DNA from: an uncultured Bacteroidales bacterium
GTDB lineage: Bacteria > Bacteroidota > Bacteroidia > Bacteroidales > UBA932
Direction of reading: 5' to 3'
DNA: 33,621 nucleotides
Assembly (NCBI GenBank): GCA_900316795.1
Contig: ONEF01000020.1
Location: 1 to 33,621, forward strand
Shown here: piece after piece, positions 6,479 through 14,494 of the stretch
Position numbering within the stretch: position 1 is the stretch's first letter
Layout of the letters: each line of letters begins with the position of its first letter
Notes under the pieces: model-generated
What the model saw: the letters and a program-made list of their open reading frames with translations, nothing else
What the model was told of the DNA's origin: nothing
Databases searched by the model: none
Position numbers and translations under genes: made by a program

Positions 6479-8452
6479 ATGCTAATTAGTGATAAATATT
6501 CAGATAAGATGAAAGATGAATTACAGGCTTCGCACAATGAAAATGTAATGAAACTACGAGCGATTCCCGATCTTTTTAATGTGAATTTTATAATTCCAGA
6601 ATATCAACGAGGGTACAGATGGGAAAGCAAGCAAGTCAAAAAATTGCTAGATGATCTTTTGGTTTATTTTAAAGACAGGTCTAGTAAAGCTGATTTCTAT
6701 TGCCTTCAACCGATTGTGTTAAAGAAGTGTTGTAATCCGTCAGAATCGGACAATAAACAAGATAGTTTTGTTGGGACTTGGTATGAGGTTATAGATGGAC
6801 AACAAAGATTAACCACAATTCGGATTATTTGTTCTATTTTCGATGCAATTAACAATATGCCTGGGTGTCATAGATTTAGTATCCATTACTATACGAGGCC
6901 TAAAATGGATAGCATCTATGATAGTTTAAGTGCTTATTATGATCAGGCTAAAAAGAAATATGTTTTTTATGTTGATGAAGAAAATTTCCAAAGGTTTAAC
7001 AATTTGGATTCTGTTTATATCTACAACGCTGCTCAGACAATAGTTGATTGGTTTAATGATGATTTAAATAGAAAGAGCGTATTTGGGAGTAATTTTTACA
7101 ATGAAGCAAAAGAGGATAAGTCTATTCGGGTAATTTGGTATGAAGACTGTGGCAAAAAAGACGCTAGGGATATTTTTAATGAAATTAACGATCTCTCTGT
7201 AAAACTTTCTTGCTCTGAACTGATAAGATCACTTTTTTTGAGCACAAATGCTCAATATGATTGTTCCCTTAATCTAAAGGGAGTTGAAGAAGATGTTCAG
7301 AAGAAATTAATTGCTCAAGATAAAGTAAATACACAACGTTATGTTTCAACAAAATGGGATGAAATGGAGCATCGGTTGTCGGATTCGCGTATGCAATCAT
7401 TCATTACGCATAATAAACCGAAAGATTTGCGTAACAATATTGAATTACTTTTCGACATAATCTCGAAAAAAAATTCAGGCGGGCAACCTGAAAAGAAGGA
7501 TCCTCTATATACCTTCATTTTCTTCAACGATGAGATGGAAAAGAGCAATGCTTCAAAAGTCTGGAAAAAGATAGAGCAATATTACTCTACATTATGTGGC
7601 TGGTTAGATAATAGAGACTATTATCACAAGATAGGATACTTAAGTTCAATTAGCAATGATGATTCAGCTATAATTGAGCTGTTGGAGTATGCTGCAACTC
7701 ATAAGAAAAAGGAACTTGATACCGAATTGGACAGTAGAATAAAGGCAAGTCTCAAGATGAATTCAGGTAGTACATTATCTTCATTAAATTACAATAATAA
7801 AAAGGACTACGACTATATTAGAAAGCTTCTTTTCTTGTATTCAGTTGAATTGAATAGAAAAATGCATACTCAAGAATTTTTCCCATTTGAATTATTCAAT
7901 AATCTTTCAGATTGGACTCTTGAGCACATTCATGCCCAAAACTCAGAGTGTTTGCCGAAGGATGATAGGGTTCAATGGCAAATATGGGCTAAAGACAATG
8001 CTGAAACACTCAAGACCATAAAGTTGTCTCAAGAATTTGAAAATAATAGAATAGAACTCATTGAAAGACTAGAAAGAGCTGCCATTAAGTTTGAAGAAAA
8101 AGATAAGGATTATACCCATAAAACAGTAACAAGGCTATTTGATGATGTAACTGAACTTTATAGCAAGGTAGATAGTGATAACGATATTAAGAACCTTAAG
8201 CCAGTTCATCAACTTTCAAATATGACTCTTCTTAAACTTGGTCCTAACGCTAGTCTAGGCAATTCTGCTTTTGCTGTTAAGCGAATAAAAATTATTGCAA
8301 TGCGTAACGCTGGAGAGTTCTTTCCAATAGGGACACTAAATGTTTTTCAGAAAGCTTATAGCAAGAACCAGCAGTTATACGAATGGTCATATAGAGATAG
8401 ACGCTCATATATGGCTTCGATTGAATGGATATTAAAGAAGTATTTGATTTAG
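6479..8452 (+). CDS. DUF262-DUF1524 (GmrSD-like) protein, putative type IV restriction/antiphage enzyme
   Basis: This 657-aa protein has the DUF262 (ParB/sulfiredoxin-like NTPase) signatures PEYQRGYRW (residues 40-48) and VIDGQQRLTT (around 104-113). Near residue 478 comes WTLEHIHAQN, the core of the DUF1524 His-Me/HNH nuclease. Both halves of a GmrSD-type enzyme are therefore on one chain. Known members cleave modified phage DNA with nucleotide stimulation (GmrSD) or act with phosphorothioate systems (SspE); the substrate here cannot be read from sequence. It lies 10 bases upstream of a second DUF262 gene and surely shares its transcript. Its AT content is clearly higher than that of genes beyond 10.8 kb, a sign of transfer. 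ATG at 6479 is chosen; ATG at 6509 is possible. Confidence 0.88.
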   Translation: MLISDKYSDKMKDELQASHNENVMKLRAIPDLFNVNFIIPEYQRGYRWESKQVKKLLDDLLVYFKDRSSKADFYCLQPIVLKKCCNPSESDNKQDSFVGTWYEVIDGQQRLTTIRIICSIFDAINNMPGCHRFSIHYYTRPKMDSIYDSLSAYYDQAKKKYVFYVDEENFQRFNNLDSVYIYNAAQTIVDWFNDDLNRKSVFGSNFYNEAKEDKSIRVIWYEDCGKKDARDIFNEINDLSVKLSCSELIRSLFLSTNAQYDCSLNLKGVEEDVQKKLIAQDKVNTQRYVSTKWDEMEHRLSDSRMQSFITHNKPKDLRNNIELLFDIISKKNSGGQPEKKDPLYTFIFFNDEMEKSNASKVWKKIEQYYSTLCGWLDNRDYYHKIGYLSSISNDDSAIIELLEYAATHKKKELDTELDSRIKASLKMNSGSTLSSLNYNNKKDYDYIRKLLFLYSVELNRKMHTQEFFPFELFNNLSDWTLEHIHAQNSECLPKDDRVQWQIWAKDNAETLKTIKLSQEFENNRIELIERLERAAIKFEEKDKDYTHKTVTRLFDDVTELYSKVDSDNDIKNLKPVHQLSNMTLLKLGPNASLGNSAFAVKRIKIIAMRNAGEFFPIGTLNVFQKAYSKNQQLYEWSYRDRRSYMASIEWILKKYLI

Positions 8453-8462
8453 ATTGAGACAT

Positions 8463-10787
8463 ATGGAAGATATTAATTTTGGAGAAAAGATGTCTTTTTA
8501 CCAATTGATTTCTGGTAAAGACGCTAAAAATGTGCTGATTCCTTCTATTCAACGTGATTATACTTATGGAGCATTAACCGAAGATACTGATAAAGTATTA
8601 AACAGTCTGTTAACTAAAATAAAGAAGACATTGTTTCCTCATAGTTTATGCCAGGATTCAGAGTCTGAGTTAACATTAAACTTTGTTTATGGTTTCACTC
8701 AAGAAGACATTAATTATGTTCCTCTTGATGGTCAGCAACGTCTTACAACTTTGTTTTTATTGTATTATTACGCTGCCCTTTTTGACAGTAGTAGCGATTT
8801 CGATATTTTGTCCAGGTTTACTTATGCGACGAGGGAAACAACAAAGAATTATTGTCGTGCTATAATTTCTTACCATACTGACATAGTTAATAATTTAGAT
8901 TCAAAGGGATTGAAATTGAAAGATTCTATAGAAGACATGTCTTGGTTTATCCCAAGTTTTTATACAGATCCTTCTATTCGTTCGATGCAGGTAGTCTTGG
9001 AGAGAATAGAGGAAACCTTCAATGATGTTCGAAAAGATCTATGGGACAAATTGACCAGACCAGACTGTCTAGTGAATTTCTATTTGCTGAACTTCGGTCC
9101 ATTTCATCTTTCTGATGACTTATACGTTAAAATGAATTCTAGGGGAAAGAAGTTGACGGAATACGAGATTTTTAAATCAAACCTTTTAAAGCACGTAGAA
9201 AAAACACTCTGCAACCCTTCTTTTAAATGCGAGTTGGCTATAAAATTTGATAATGAGTGGACAGATTTGGTATGGGAATCAATAGGAAGGCCAGAGCAAG
9301 AGAATTCATTAGAATGTATAGATGAAGCATACATTCTTTTAATGAAAATAGTTCAGAGATATCTTTCTTATCGACATAATCAGCCTATTTTAGAGAATAA
9401 TAATAAACTTAGTCCAGAAAATATTAAGATTTTTTATGACAAATTAGAATCTGTCAAATTTCTTTATGATTTTATGGATGTTTTTTATATTGCTCATAAG
9501 AAATATGAAGATATTGATAAAGCTATAGAATATGTTACACTCGGTATTTCTCAAATAGATGACAAAAGGAAGTATTCATATAAGGGTTGTTTGAATAAAA
9601 AACCCGTCTCAAATGGTGATTGTCTTTTTCTTTACGGTATATATATGGCCTTGAGTATACTTAATAAATCACCAGAACAAATAGATTCTATTCAAATTAA
9701 TATTAGACATCTTCGTAATATTATTGAGAATAGTGACAACGAGATTCGTGATTCAAAAATGCCATCTTTGTTGGAGGATGTAGAAAAAATTATGAAGGGC
9801 GATTTTGATTCAAATTATCAAACATCTTTTAATAAGAATCAATGGAAGGAAGAATGTGAGAAGCATAAATATTTAAAAGAATGGAAGAGATTATGGCAAT
9901 ATGAAGAACATTATCTCTTAAGGGGGGCTTTATCTGGTTTTGCTGATAATCAAGAATTAGATTTAAACGACACTTGTGCTATTGACCGGGTAATTAAAAG
10001 ATTAGATAAATTCGAATATATTTTTGATTCTTTATATAGAGAAAATGACAAACTTATTCGATCTGCTCTTTTAACAATAGATGACTATTCTCAATATTTG
10101 GATAATGATGAGGAATATCGAATTTTGGGAAACATACCTTTATGCTGGAGATTAATGTTTGTTAAGAACGAAAAGCGAAAGAGACAAAATGTTATAATGG
10201 GAATTCTTGATAGATTAAGTATCAACAAACAATGTCCTGTGAAATCATTTTTAGAAAAATGTATAAAAGATTATCTCGCAGATATTTCTACAGACAAGAA
10301 AGATTGGAAATATTATGTTATAAAATATCGCGATTACACATATAAGGCATATTCGCACAACGAAAGATATGGGTACTTTTATGTTAACAATCAGGCTAAA
10401 TCATTAGAAGTTGCTATTTTGCAAAGTTCAGGATTTGGTTCTAGTAATGTGGCATGGTATCTACTACCTCTGATCCTTAAAGAAAGAAACGAGAATAAAT
10501 ACAACCTTTACCTCGGGACTCATGCCGCAAGAGAAGAAGAAAAGACGATTGAGATAATAAATAAAAAGTATCCGATTCAATTAGGTATTTCTGACCAATA
10601 TGGATGGTACATTACTGGTCTTCCTAAAGATGAAGCAATTAGATTAGGATTGACATTTAAAGTATGCGAAAATAACCAGCAAACTATGATTCTATGTTGT
10701 GGACCTAATTCTAACGAAGATTACATTGAGTGGGCCGAAAATAATATTCTAGAGCGTTTCAAAGGTTTGTCAGGTTTTGAAAGATAA
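8463..10787 (+). CDS. DUF262 family protein, partner of the preceding gene
   Basis: A 774-aa protein with the DUF262 motifs IPSIQRDYTYG (residues 26-36) and PLDGQQRLTT (about 86-95), followed by the conserved block DDLYVKMNSRGKKLTEYEIFKSNLL in two pieces. I see no WxxEHIxPQ HNH motif, so nuclease activity may depend on the upstream protein. The long C-terminal half is not recognised. ATG at 8463 is 10 bases after the upstream stop and is preferred to a TTG at 8454. The two-gene layout resembles DUF262 pairs seen in defence islands; one subunit may sense and the other cut (inference). Strongly AT-rich. Confidence 0.88.
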   Translation: MEDINFGEKMSFYQLISGKDAKNVLIPSIQRDYTYGALTEDTDKVLNSLLTKIKKTLFPHSLCQDSESELTLNFVYGFTQEDINYVPLDGQQRLTTLFLLYYYAALFDSSSDFDILSRFTYATRETTKNYCRAIISYHTDIVNNLDSKGLKLKDSIEDMSWFIPSFYTDPSIRSMQVVLERIEETFNDVRKDLWDKLTRPDCLVNFYLLNFGPFHLSDDLYVKMNSRGKKLTEYEIFKSNLLKHVEKTLCNPSFKCELAIKFDNEWTDLVWESIGRPEQENSLECIDEAYILLMKIVQRYLSYRHNQPILENNNKLSPENIKIFYDKLESVKFLYDFMDVFYIAHKKYEDIDKAIEYVTLGISQIDDKRKYSYKGCLNKKPVSNGDCLFLYGIYMALSILNKSPEQIDSIQINIRHLRNIIENSDNEIRDSKMPSLLEDVEKIMKGDFDSNYQTSFNKNQWKEECEKHKYLKEWKRLWQYEEHYLLRGALSGFADNQELDLNDTCAIDRVIKRLDKFEYIFDSLYRENDKLIRSALLTIDDYSQYLDNDEEYRILGNIPLCWRLMFVKNEKRKRQNVIMGILDRLSINKQCPVKSFLEKCIKDYLADISTDKKDWKYYVIKYRDYTYKAYSHNERYGYFYVNNQAKSLEVAILQSSGFGSSNVAWYLLPLILKERNENKYNLYLGTHAAREEEKTIEIINKKYPIQLGISDQYGWYITGLPKDEAIRLGLTFKVCENNQQTMILCCGPNSNEDYIEWAENNILERFKGLSGFER

Positions 10788-10903
10788 TACACATAGGTTA
10801 TAGGCATACTATGCAAGCGGATTGGCTAATATGGTAGTTAAAAATTCTTTAAATACCGCATAGAGAATGGTGTGTGCACATTCTGATAGTCTTTGAATAA
10901 CGG

Positions 10904-10928
10904 AACTATTCTATTTTTTCGAATAGTT
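10904..10928. terminator. AT-rich hairpin between convergent genes
   Basis: AACTATTC (10904-10911) and GAATAGTT (10921-10928) are exact inverted repeats around a T-rich loop. They overlap the stop of the SanA-like gene at the end of the island. A bidirectional terminator is possible, but the stem is weak. Confidence 0.3.
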
Positions 10929-11681
10929 GCTTGTAGTGTCTGAGGCAGATTTCTTTGCAGTGGTGTCTGCAGTGAGTTTCTTCATCGTGCTATCTCCAGC
11001 GGGTTTCTTTATGGTTGTGTCCTTTGGGATGATGGTGTCCTTCGGGATGGTGATTGGGATAGGATCGCCGAGGAAGTGGGGCTTTTTGCCAAACAGGATG
11101 TCCAGGACGGCTTTGGTACGTGCAAGCTTTTCGCGGAAGTACATGCGGATGCGCCAGTATCTGGAGATAGTGTTTTTGGCGTTGAAGGCAACGGCGTCAA
11201 TGCCAAGGTGCTTGCAGATGTAGAGAGCTCTCTGGTTGTGGAATTCCTGGGAGATGATGGTAAAGGAGTTCTGGCCAAAGACCTTCTGGGCGCGCATCAT
11301 GGAATCGAAGGTGCGGAAACCGGCATAGTCAAGCACAATGCAGTCGGCAGGAATGCCTTTGGAAACGAGGTCGTTTTTCATGTACTCAGGTTCGTTGTAG
11401 GACTTGTGGTGGTTGTCGCCGCTAATAAGCACAACCTTGATCTTGCCTGCCTTGTAGAGGTCTACAACGGCCTGGATGCGGTGAACATAGTATATGTTAG
11501 GTCTTCCAGTACGGCCGATAGGGTTGGTGCCAAGAAGCAGGCCAACGTCGTTGCAGGGAATGTCGCTTACATTGTTGAATATCTTGCCCCTGGAGCTTTT
11601 TTCAACAATGTGGCTGCACCAGACAACAATCGCGATGCCGATTAAGCAGAGAAGAAGTAATATCTTGAAAAGCTTTTTCAT
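10911..11681 (-). CDS. SanA/YdcF-like DUF218 envelope protein
   Basis: A 256-aa protein with one N-terminal membrane anchor (LFKILLLLCLIGIAIVVWC) and a DUF218 domain: VGLLLGTNP (substrate loop), HRIQAVVDLYKAGK, VVLISGDN, then FRTFDSMMRAQKVFG and TIISQEFHNQRALYI. This is the layout of SanA (vancomycin high-temperature exclusion) and the ElyC/YdcF relatives, which act in the inner membrane/periplasm on envelope integrity; the molecular reaction is uncertain. The last ~45 residues are a low-complexity Thr/Lys/Asp tail with imprecise repeats (KKPAGDST, KKLTADTT, KKSASDTT), absent from typical SanA. It is 21 bases downstream of bcp on the same strand, so co-transcription is likely. Confidence 0.88.
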   Translation of the reverse strand: MKKLFKILLLLCLIGIAIVVWCSHIVEKSSRGKIFNNVSDIPCNDVGLLLGTNPIGRTGRPNIYYVHRIQAVVDLYKAGKIKVVLISGDNHHKSYNEPEYMKNDLVSKGIPADCIVLDYAGFRTFDSMMRAQKVFGQNSFTIISQEFHNQRALYICKHLGIDAVAFNAKNTISRYWRIRMYFREKLARTKAVLDILFGKKPHFLGDPIPITIPKDTIIPKDTTIKKPAGDSTMKKLTADTTAKKSASDTTSNYSKK

Positions 11682-11702
11682 CGACTTTTTCTTCAGAGAT
11701 GA

Positions 11703-12158
11703 CTATTGGTTGAGGATCTGGGCGGCTGCGTTTTTGGTGTCCACCTTTTCTATGATGCGCTCAAGGATGCCTTTATCGCTGAAGATGAAGGTTCTCCTGA
11801 GGGTGCCCATAGTGGTTTTGCCATACATTTTCTTCTCTCCCCAGGCTCCGAAGTCCTGAAGCATCTTGGTAGTGGTGTCTGCCAGAAGCGTAAACGGAAG
11901 TTCGTACTTGGATTTGAAGCCTGTGTGGGCTTTGGGGCTGTCTTTGCTCACGCCTACAACATTGTACCCGGCTTTGGAAAGAGCCGCGTAGTTGTCTCTG
12001 AAACTGCAGGCCTCCGCGGTGCATCCGGATGTGTTGTCTTTCGGGTAGAAGTATATGATGGTCTTCTTCCCGTTACCGATGAAGTCTTCTGATTTTACAG
12101 TGTTGCCGTCCTGGTCCAGAACCTCGAATTCAGGCATTTTGTCTCCGATCTTAATCAT
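11703..12158 (-). CDS. bcp: thioredoxin-dependent peroxiredoxin Bcp/PrxQ
   Basis: The 151-aa product has the AhpC/TSA fold with PKDNTSGCTAEACSFRD: Cys46 is the peroxidatic residue, and Cys51, five residues on, is the resolving residue in PrxQ proteins. It reduces H2O2 and organic peroxides using thioredoxin in the cytoplasm. The N-terminus MIKIGDKMPEF is the usual one, so ATG at 12158 is chosen. The longer start at 12185 overlaps the probable -7 box at 12183-12190. It lies between the DnaQ-like exonuclease and the SanA-like gene on the minus strand. Confidence 0.95.
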   Translation of the reverse strand: MIKIGDKMPEFEVLDQDGNTVKSEDFIGNGKKTIIYFYPKDNTSGCTAEACSFRDNYAALSKAGYNVVGVSKDSPKAHTGFKSKYELPFTLLADTTTKMLQDFGAWGEKKMYGKTTMGTLRRTFIFSDKGILERIIEKVDTKNAAAQILNQ

Positions 12159-12182
12159 ATCTGTCACTTTTAATGTTGTGTT

Positions 12183-12190
12183 CAAAATTA
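12183..12190 (-). promoter_or_regulatory. -7 box (TAATTTTG) of bcp
   Basis: TAATTTTG fits TAnnTTTG on the minus strand, with a TTGC at the -33 spacing (12210-12213). It supports the shorter bcp start. Confidence 0.45.
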
Positions 12191-12310
12191 GTTATTTGTT
12201 AACCGGCTTGCAAGAACTGTTTGGAAACAACTTGTTTTGAATGGTCAAATGCCGTAGATTTCTGACATCGCCTTTATGTTCGAGATTATTTCATCGCGGA
12301 GTTCCTTTGG

Positions 12311-12838
12311 CTAAAGTATTTCCCGGGCTATCCAGGCGCAGGCTTCGGCGTCTGCAAGCGCGTGGTGGTGGTTTTTCAGGGTGTAACCGCATAACTCGGA
12401 GATGGTGTCCAGCCTGTGATCCGGAGCGTTGCGGAAAACTCTTCTCGAAGCCATGAGAGTACAGTAGAACCGGTATTCCGGATAGTCCATCTCGTAGCAG
12501 CTGAAAACTGCTTTCAGGCAATTCTCGTCAAAGGCCTTGTTGTGGGCCACAAGGGGTAGATAAGGGGAGCCCAGACGCCGGGCATCTTCATCGCTGAGGC
12601 GGATCAGCTTTTCAACCTCTTTCCAGACCTTTGGGAATACGGGAGCTTGTTCTGTGTCTTCTCTGCAAAGGCCGTGTATCTGTGTGCAGAACCAGTTGTA
12701 ATAGTTTGGTTCAGGTTGTATGAGTGAATAGAACGTGTCTTTTATCAGGTTTTCTCTGACAATGACAACACCTACGCTGCACACGCTGGTGCGCTCGCTG
12801 TTTGCCGTTTCAAAATCAATAGCCGCAAAGTCTCTCAT
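12311..12838 (-). CDS. DnaQ-like 3'-5' exonuclease (DEDDh family)
   Basis: A 175-aa single-domain exonuclease. The motifs are DFETAN (Asp8, Glu10), QIHGL (about residues 53-57), HNKAFD (Asp104) and HHALADAEA (His158, Asp163), giving the complete DEDDh set for two-metal hydrolysis from 3' ends. Length fits free-standing epsilon-like exonucleases, which serve in repair, RNA turnover or proofreading; the exact role is not determined. ATG at 12838 is preferred over the one at 12898, since the extra 20 residues cover likely promoter boxes and add nothing conserved. First of three minus-strand genes with bcp and the SanA-like gene, although the 152-base gap to bcp and the -7 box there allow separate transcription. 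Confidence 0.9.
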   Translation of the reverse strand: MRDFAAIDFETANSERTSVCSVGVVIVRENLIKDTFYSLIQPEPNYYNWFCTQIHGLCREDTEQAPVFPKVWKEVEKLIRLSDEDARRLGSPYLPLVAHNKAFDENCLKAVFSCYEMDYPEYRFYCTLMASRRVFRNAPDHRLDTISELCGYTLKNHHHALADAEACAWIAREIL

Positions 12839-12846
12839 ACAGGTTT

Positions 12847-12881
12847 CAAATATACTGGATTTGTTTTCAGCGGCAAAGGTA
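12847..12881 (-). promoter_or_regulatory. two candidate -7 boxes for the exonuclease gene
   Basis: Minus-strand TATATTTG (12847-12854) and TACCTTTG (12874-12881) both fit TAnnTTTG. The nearer box would leave almost no leader before ATG 12838. Confidence 0.4.
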
Positions 12882-12969
12882 ATTTCCAAGATTGCCAATT
12901 ATTGGCAGCAAAAGGCACATCTTTAATTCAATTATCGTTATTTTTGTAACTGACGAGTTGTTGTTTATT

Positions 12970-13248
12970 ATGACAGATAAGAGAGCAGACAATCATCCGC
13001 TTGTAAGCGTGGTGGTTCCGGTTTACGGAATCGAGAGATACATAGGTGCTTGCCTGGAAAGCCTCATCAAGCAGAGCTGGAAGAATCTCCAGATTATTGT
13101 TGTGGATGACGGATCGCCAGATCATTGTGCTGCCATTTGTGATCTTTATGCCGGCAAGGATCCTCGTATCAAGGTTATACACAAGCCTAACGGAGGAATA
13201 GTGACCGCCCGGCAGGCTGGTCTGGAAGCTGCTGAAGGTGAGGAATAG
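12970..13248 (+). pseudogene. 5' fragment of a family 2 glycosyltransferase
   Basis: A 92-aa remnant with the N-terminal nucleotide-sugar half of a GT-A glycosyltransferase: LVSVVVPVYGIERYIGACLESLIKQS in two pieces, then IVVDDGSPD and VIHKPNGGIVTARQAGLEAAEGE. GT2 enzymes are normally about 250-350 residues; the acceptor half and the second Asp motif are missing. The frame ends at TAG 13246. Another frame just after it (about 13248-13316) encodes FRTALQSILG-stop, possibly the old C-terminus left by an internal deletion (speculative). The fragment has no catalytic prospects. Confidence 0.8.
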
Positions 13249-13341
13249 TGTTCGAGAACAATACAAGGAGTATGCATCCTGAGTTCAGGACGGCTCTGCA
13301 ATCTATACTGGGATAGCCGGCACAAGGGAACACACTTTATA

Positions 13342-14430
13342 TTGAATGATATGAGCAAGATTATGAGTTTTTCCATTATCCCGATGCTTATGAGCATTTT
13401 TTCATGTTCGGGTTCAAAGTACACAGATATGGATGTCGCTGAGTTTGCCCAGCTTCTGGAGGGAAACGGGGTAGCGCTGGTTGATGTGAGGACTGCCAAG
13501 GAATTTGCTGAGGGACATATAGCAGGTGCCGTAAACATGGACTTTTTCTCGTCATCGTTCCTGGATGAAGTGAAGGCAGCTTATCCTGTTGACAAGCCTT
13601 TGGCTGTGTATTGCCGTAGCGGAAAGAGAAGCGCTGGAGCTGCCCGTCTGCTGTCTTCTGCCGGCTACAAGATTTACAACTTGAAAGGAGGGTTTATGGC
13701 ATGGCAGAATGCCCGGATGCCAGTCTCAACCTATGTAGCCGGGAAGAAGCTTTTCGGAGACAAGTATGAGGTTGAGCAGTTTACGACAGACAGCGGGAAA
13801 CCGGTCTGGCTTACCTTGATAAAGCACGGCAGTGTGGAGATTGAGTATGCCGGCCTTTCCATCCAGGTGGATCCTGTAGGAGAATTCGGTAAACACACTG
13901 ACTATGCTGCCGAGTTCCCTAAGGCTGATGTCATTCTTGTCACCCACGAACATCGCGATCATCTTGAAGATTCTACCATCACCGTTTTGTCTAAAGAAGA
14001 TACACGCCTGATTCTCAACCAGACCAGTGCCAATATGATTGGTCGCGGAGAAGTTGTCGGAAACGGGCAGTCTCTGGAACTTCCTGAAGGAATTCTCCTG
14101 GAAGCGGTTCCTGCATACAATACGACACCGGGCAGAGAAAAGTTCCATCCGAAAGGCAACGGGAACGGATATGTCCTGACTATAGACGGATTCAGGATTT
14201 ACATTGCCGGAGATACCGAAGACGTTCCTGAAATGGCAGGCCTGAAAGATATAGATGTGGCTCTTCTTCCTGTCAACCAACCGTTTACGATGACGGTTGA
14301 GCAGTGCGCAAATGCTTCAAGAATGATACGCCCGGCCGTCCTGATTCCATATCATTTCAGCCAGACGGACCTTTCTCCTCTCCAGGACCTAATTCCGGAC
14401 CAGAAGATTCTTTTCCGTCAGATGCAGTAA
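13342..14430 (+). CDS. rhodanese / UlaG-type metallo-beta-lactamase-fold fusion lipoprotein
   Basis: The 362-aa protein starts with a short hydrophobic signal ending MSIFSC (Cys22), a plausible lipobox. Residues ~28-125 form a rhodanese domain with active-site loop CRSGKRS (Cys91), DVR and GG(F)xAW motifs. Residues ~145-362 form an MBL-fold hydrolase: IQVDP, THEHRDH (His202, His204, Asp206, His207), IAGDTED and the late PYHF, as in UlaG/L-ascorbate-6-P-lactonase-like proteins. Rhodanese-MBL fusions are known for persulfide dioxygenases, but those carry another MBL subtype and the opposite domain order. Sulfur handling in the periplasm is possible; the substrate is unknown. ATG at 13351 or 13363 could also serve as the start. 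Confidence 0.85.
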   Translation: MNDMSKIMSFSIIPMLMSIFSCSGSKYTDMDVAEFAQLLEGNGVALVDVRTAKEFAEGHIAGAVNMDFFSSSFLDEVKAAYPVDKPLAVYCRSGKRSAGAARLLSSAGYKIYNLKGGFMAWQNARMPVSTYVAGKKLFGDKYEVEQFTTDSGKPVWLTLIKHGSVEIEYAGLSIQVDPVGEFGKHTDYAAEFPKADVILVTHEHRDHLEDSTITVLSKEDTRLILNQTSANMIGRGEVVGNGQSLELPEGILLEAVPAYNTTPGREKFHPKGNGNGYVLTIDGFRIYIAGDTEDVPEMAGLKDIDVALLPVNQPFTMTVEQCANASRMIRPAVLIPYHFSQTDLSPLQDLIPDQKILFRQMQ

Positions 14431-14494
14431 ATCTCAGTTTTACTCAGCGATGCGGCCGGATTGCAGCTGGGATGAAGTCTTGTTTTTTCAGCTC

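Noticed and set aside
10864..10884. AGAATG/CATTCT inverted repeat after the DUF262 pair as a terminator
   Set aside because: The stem is short, with a 9-base loop and no T-run downstream.
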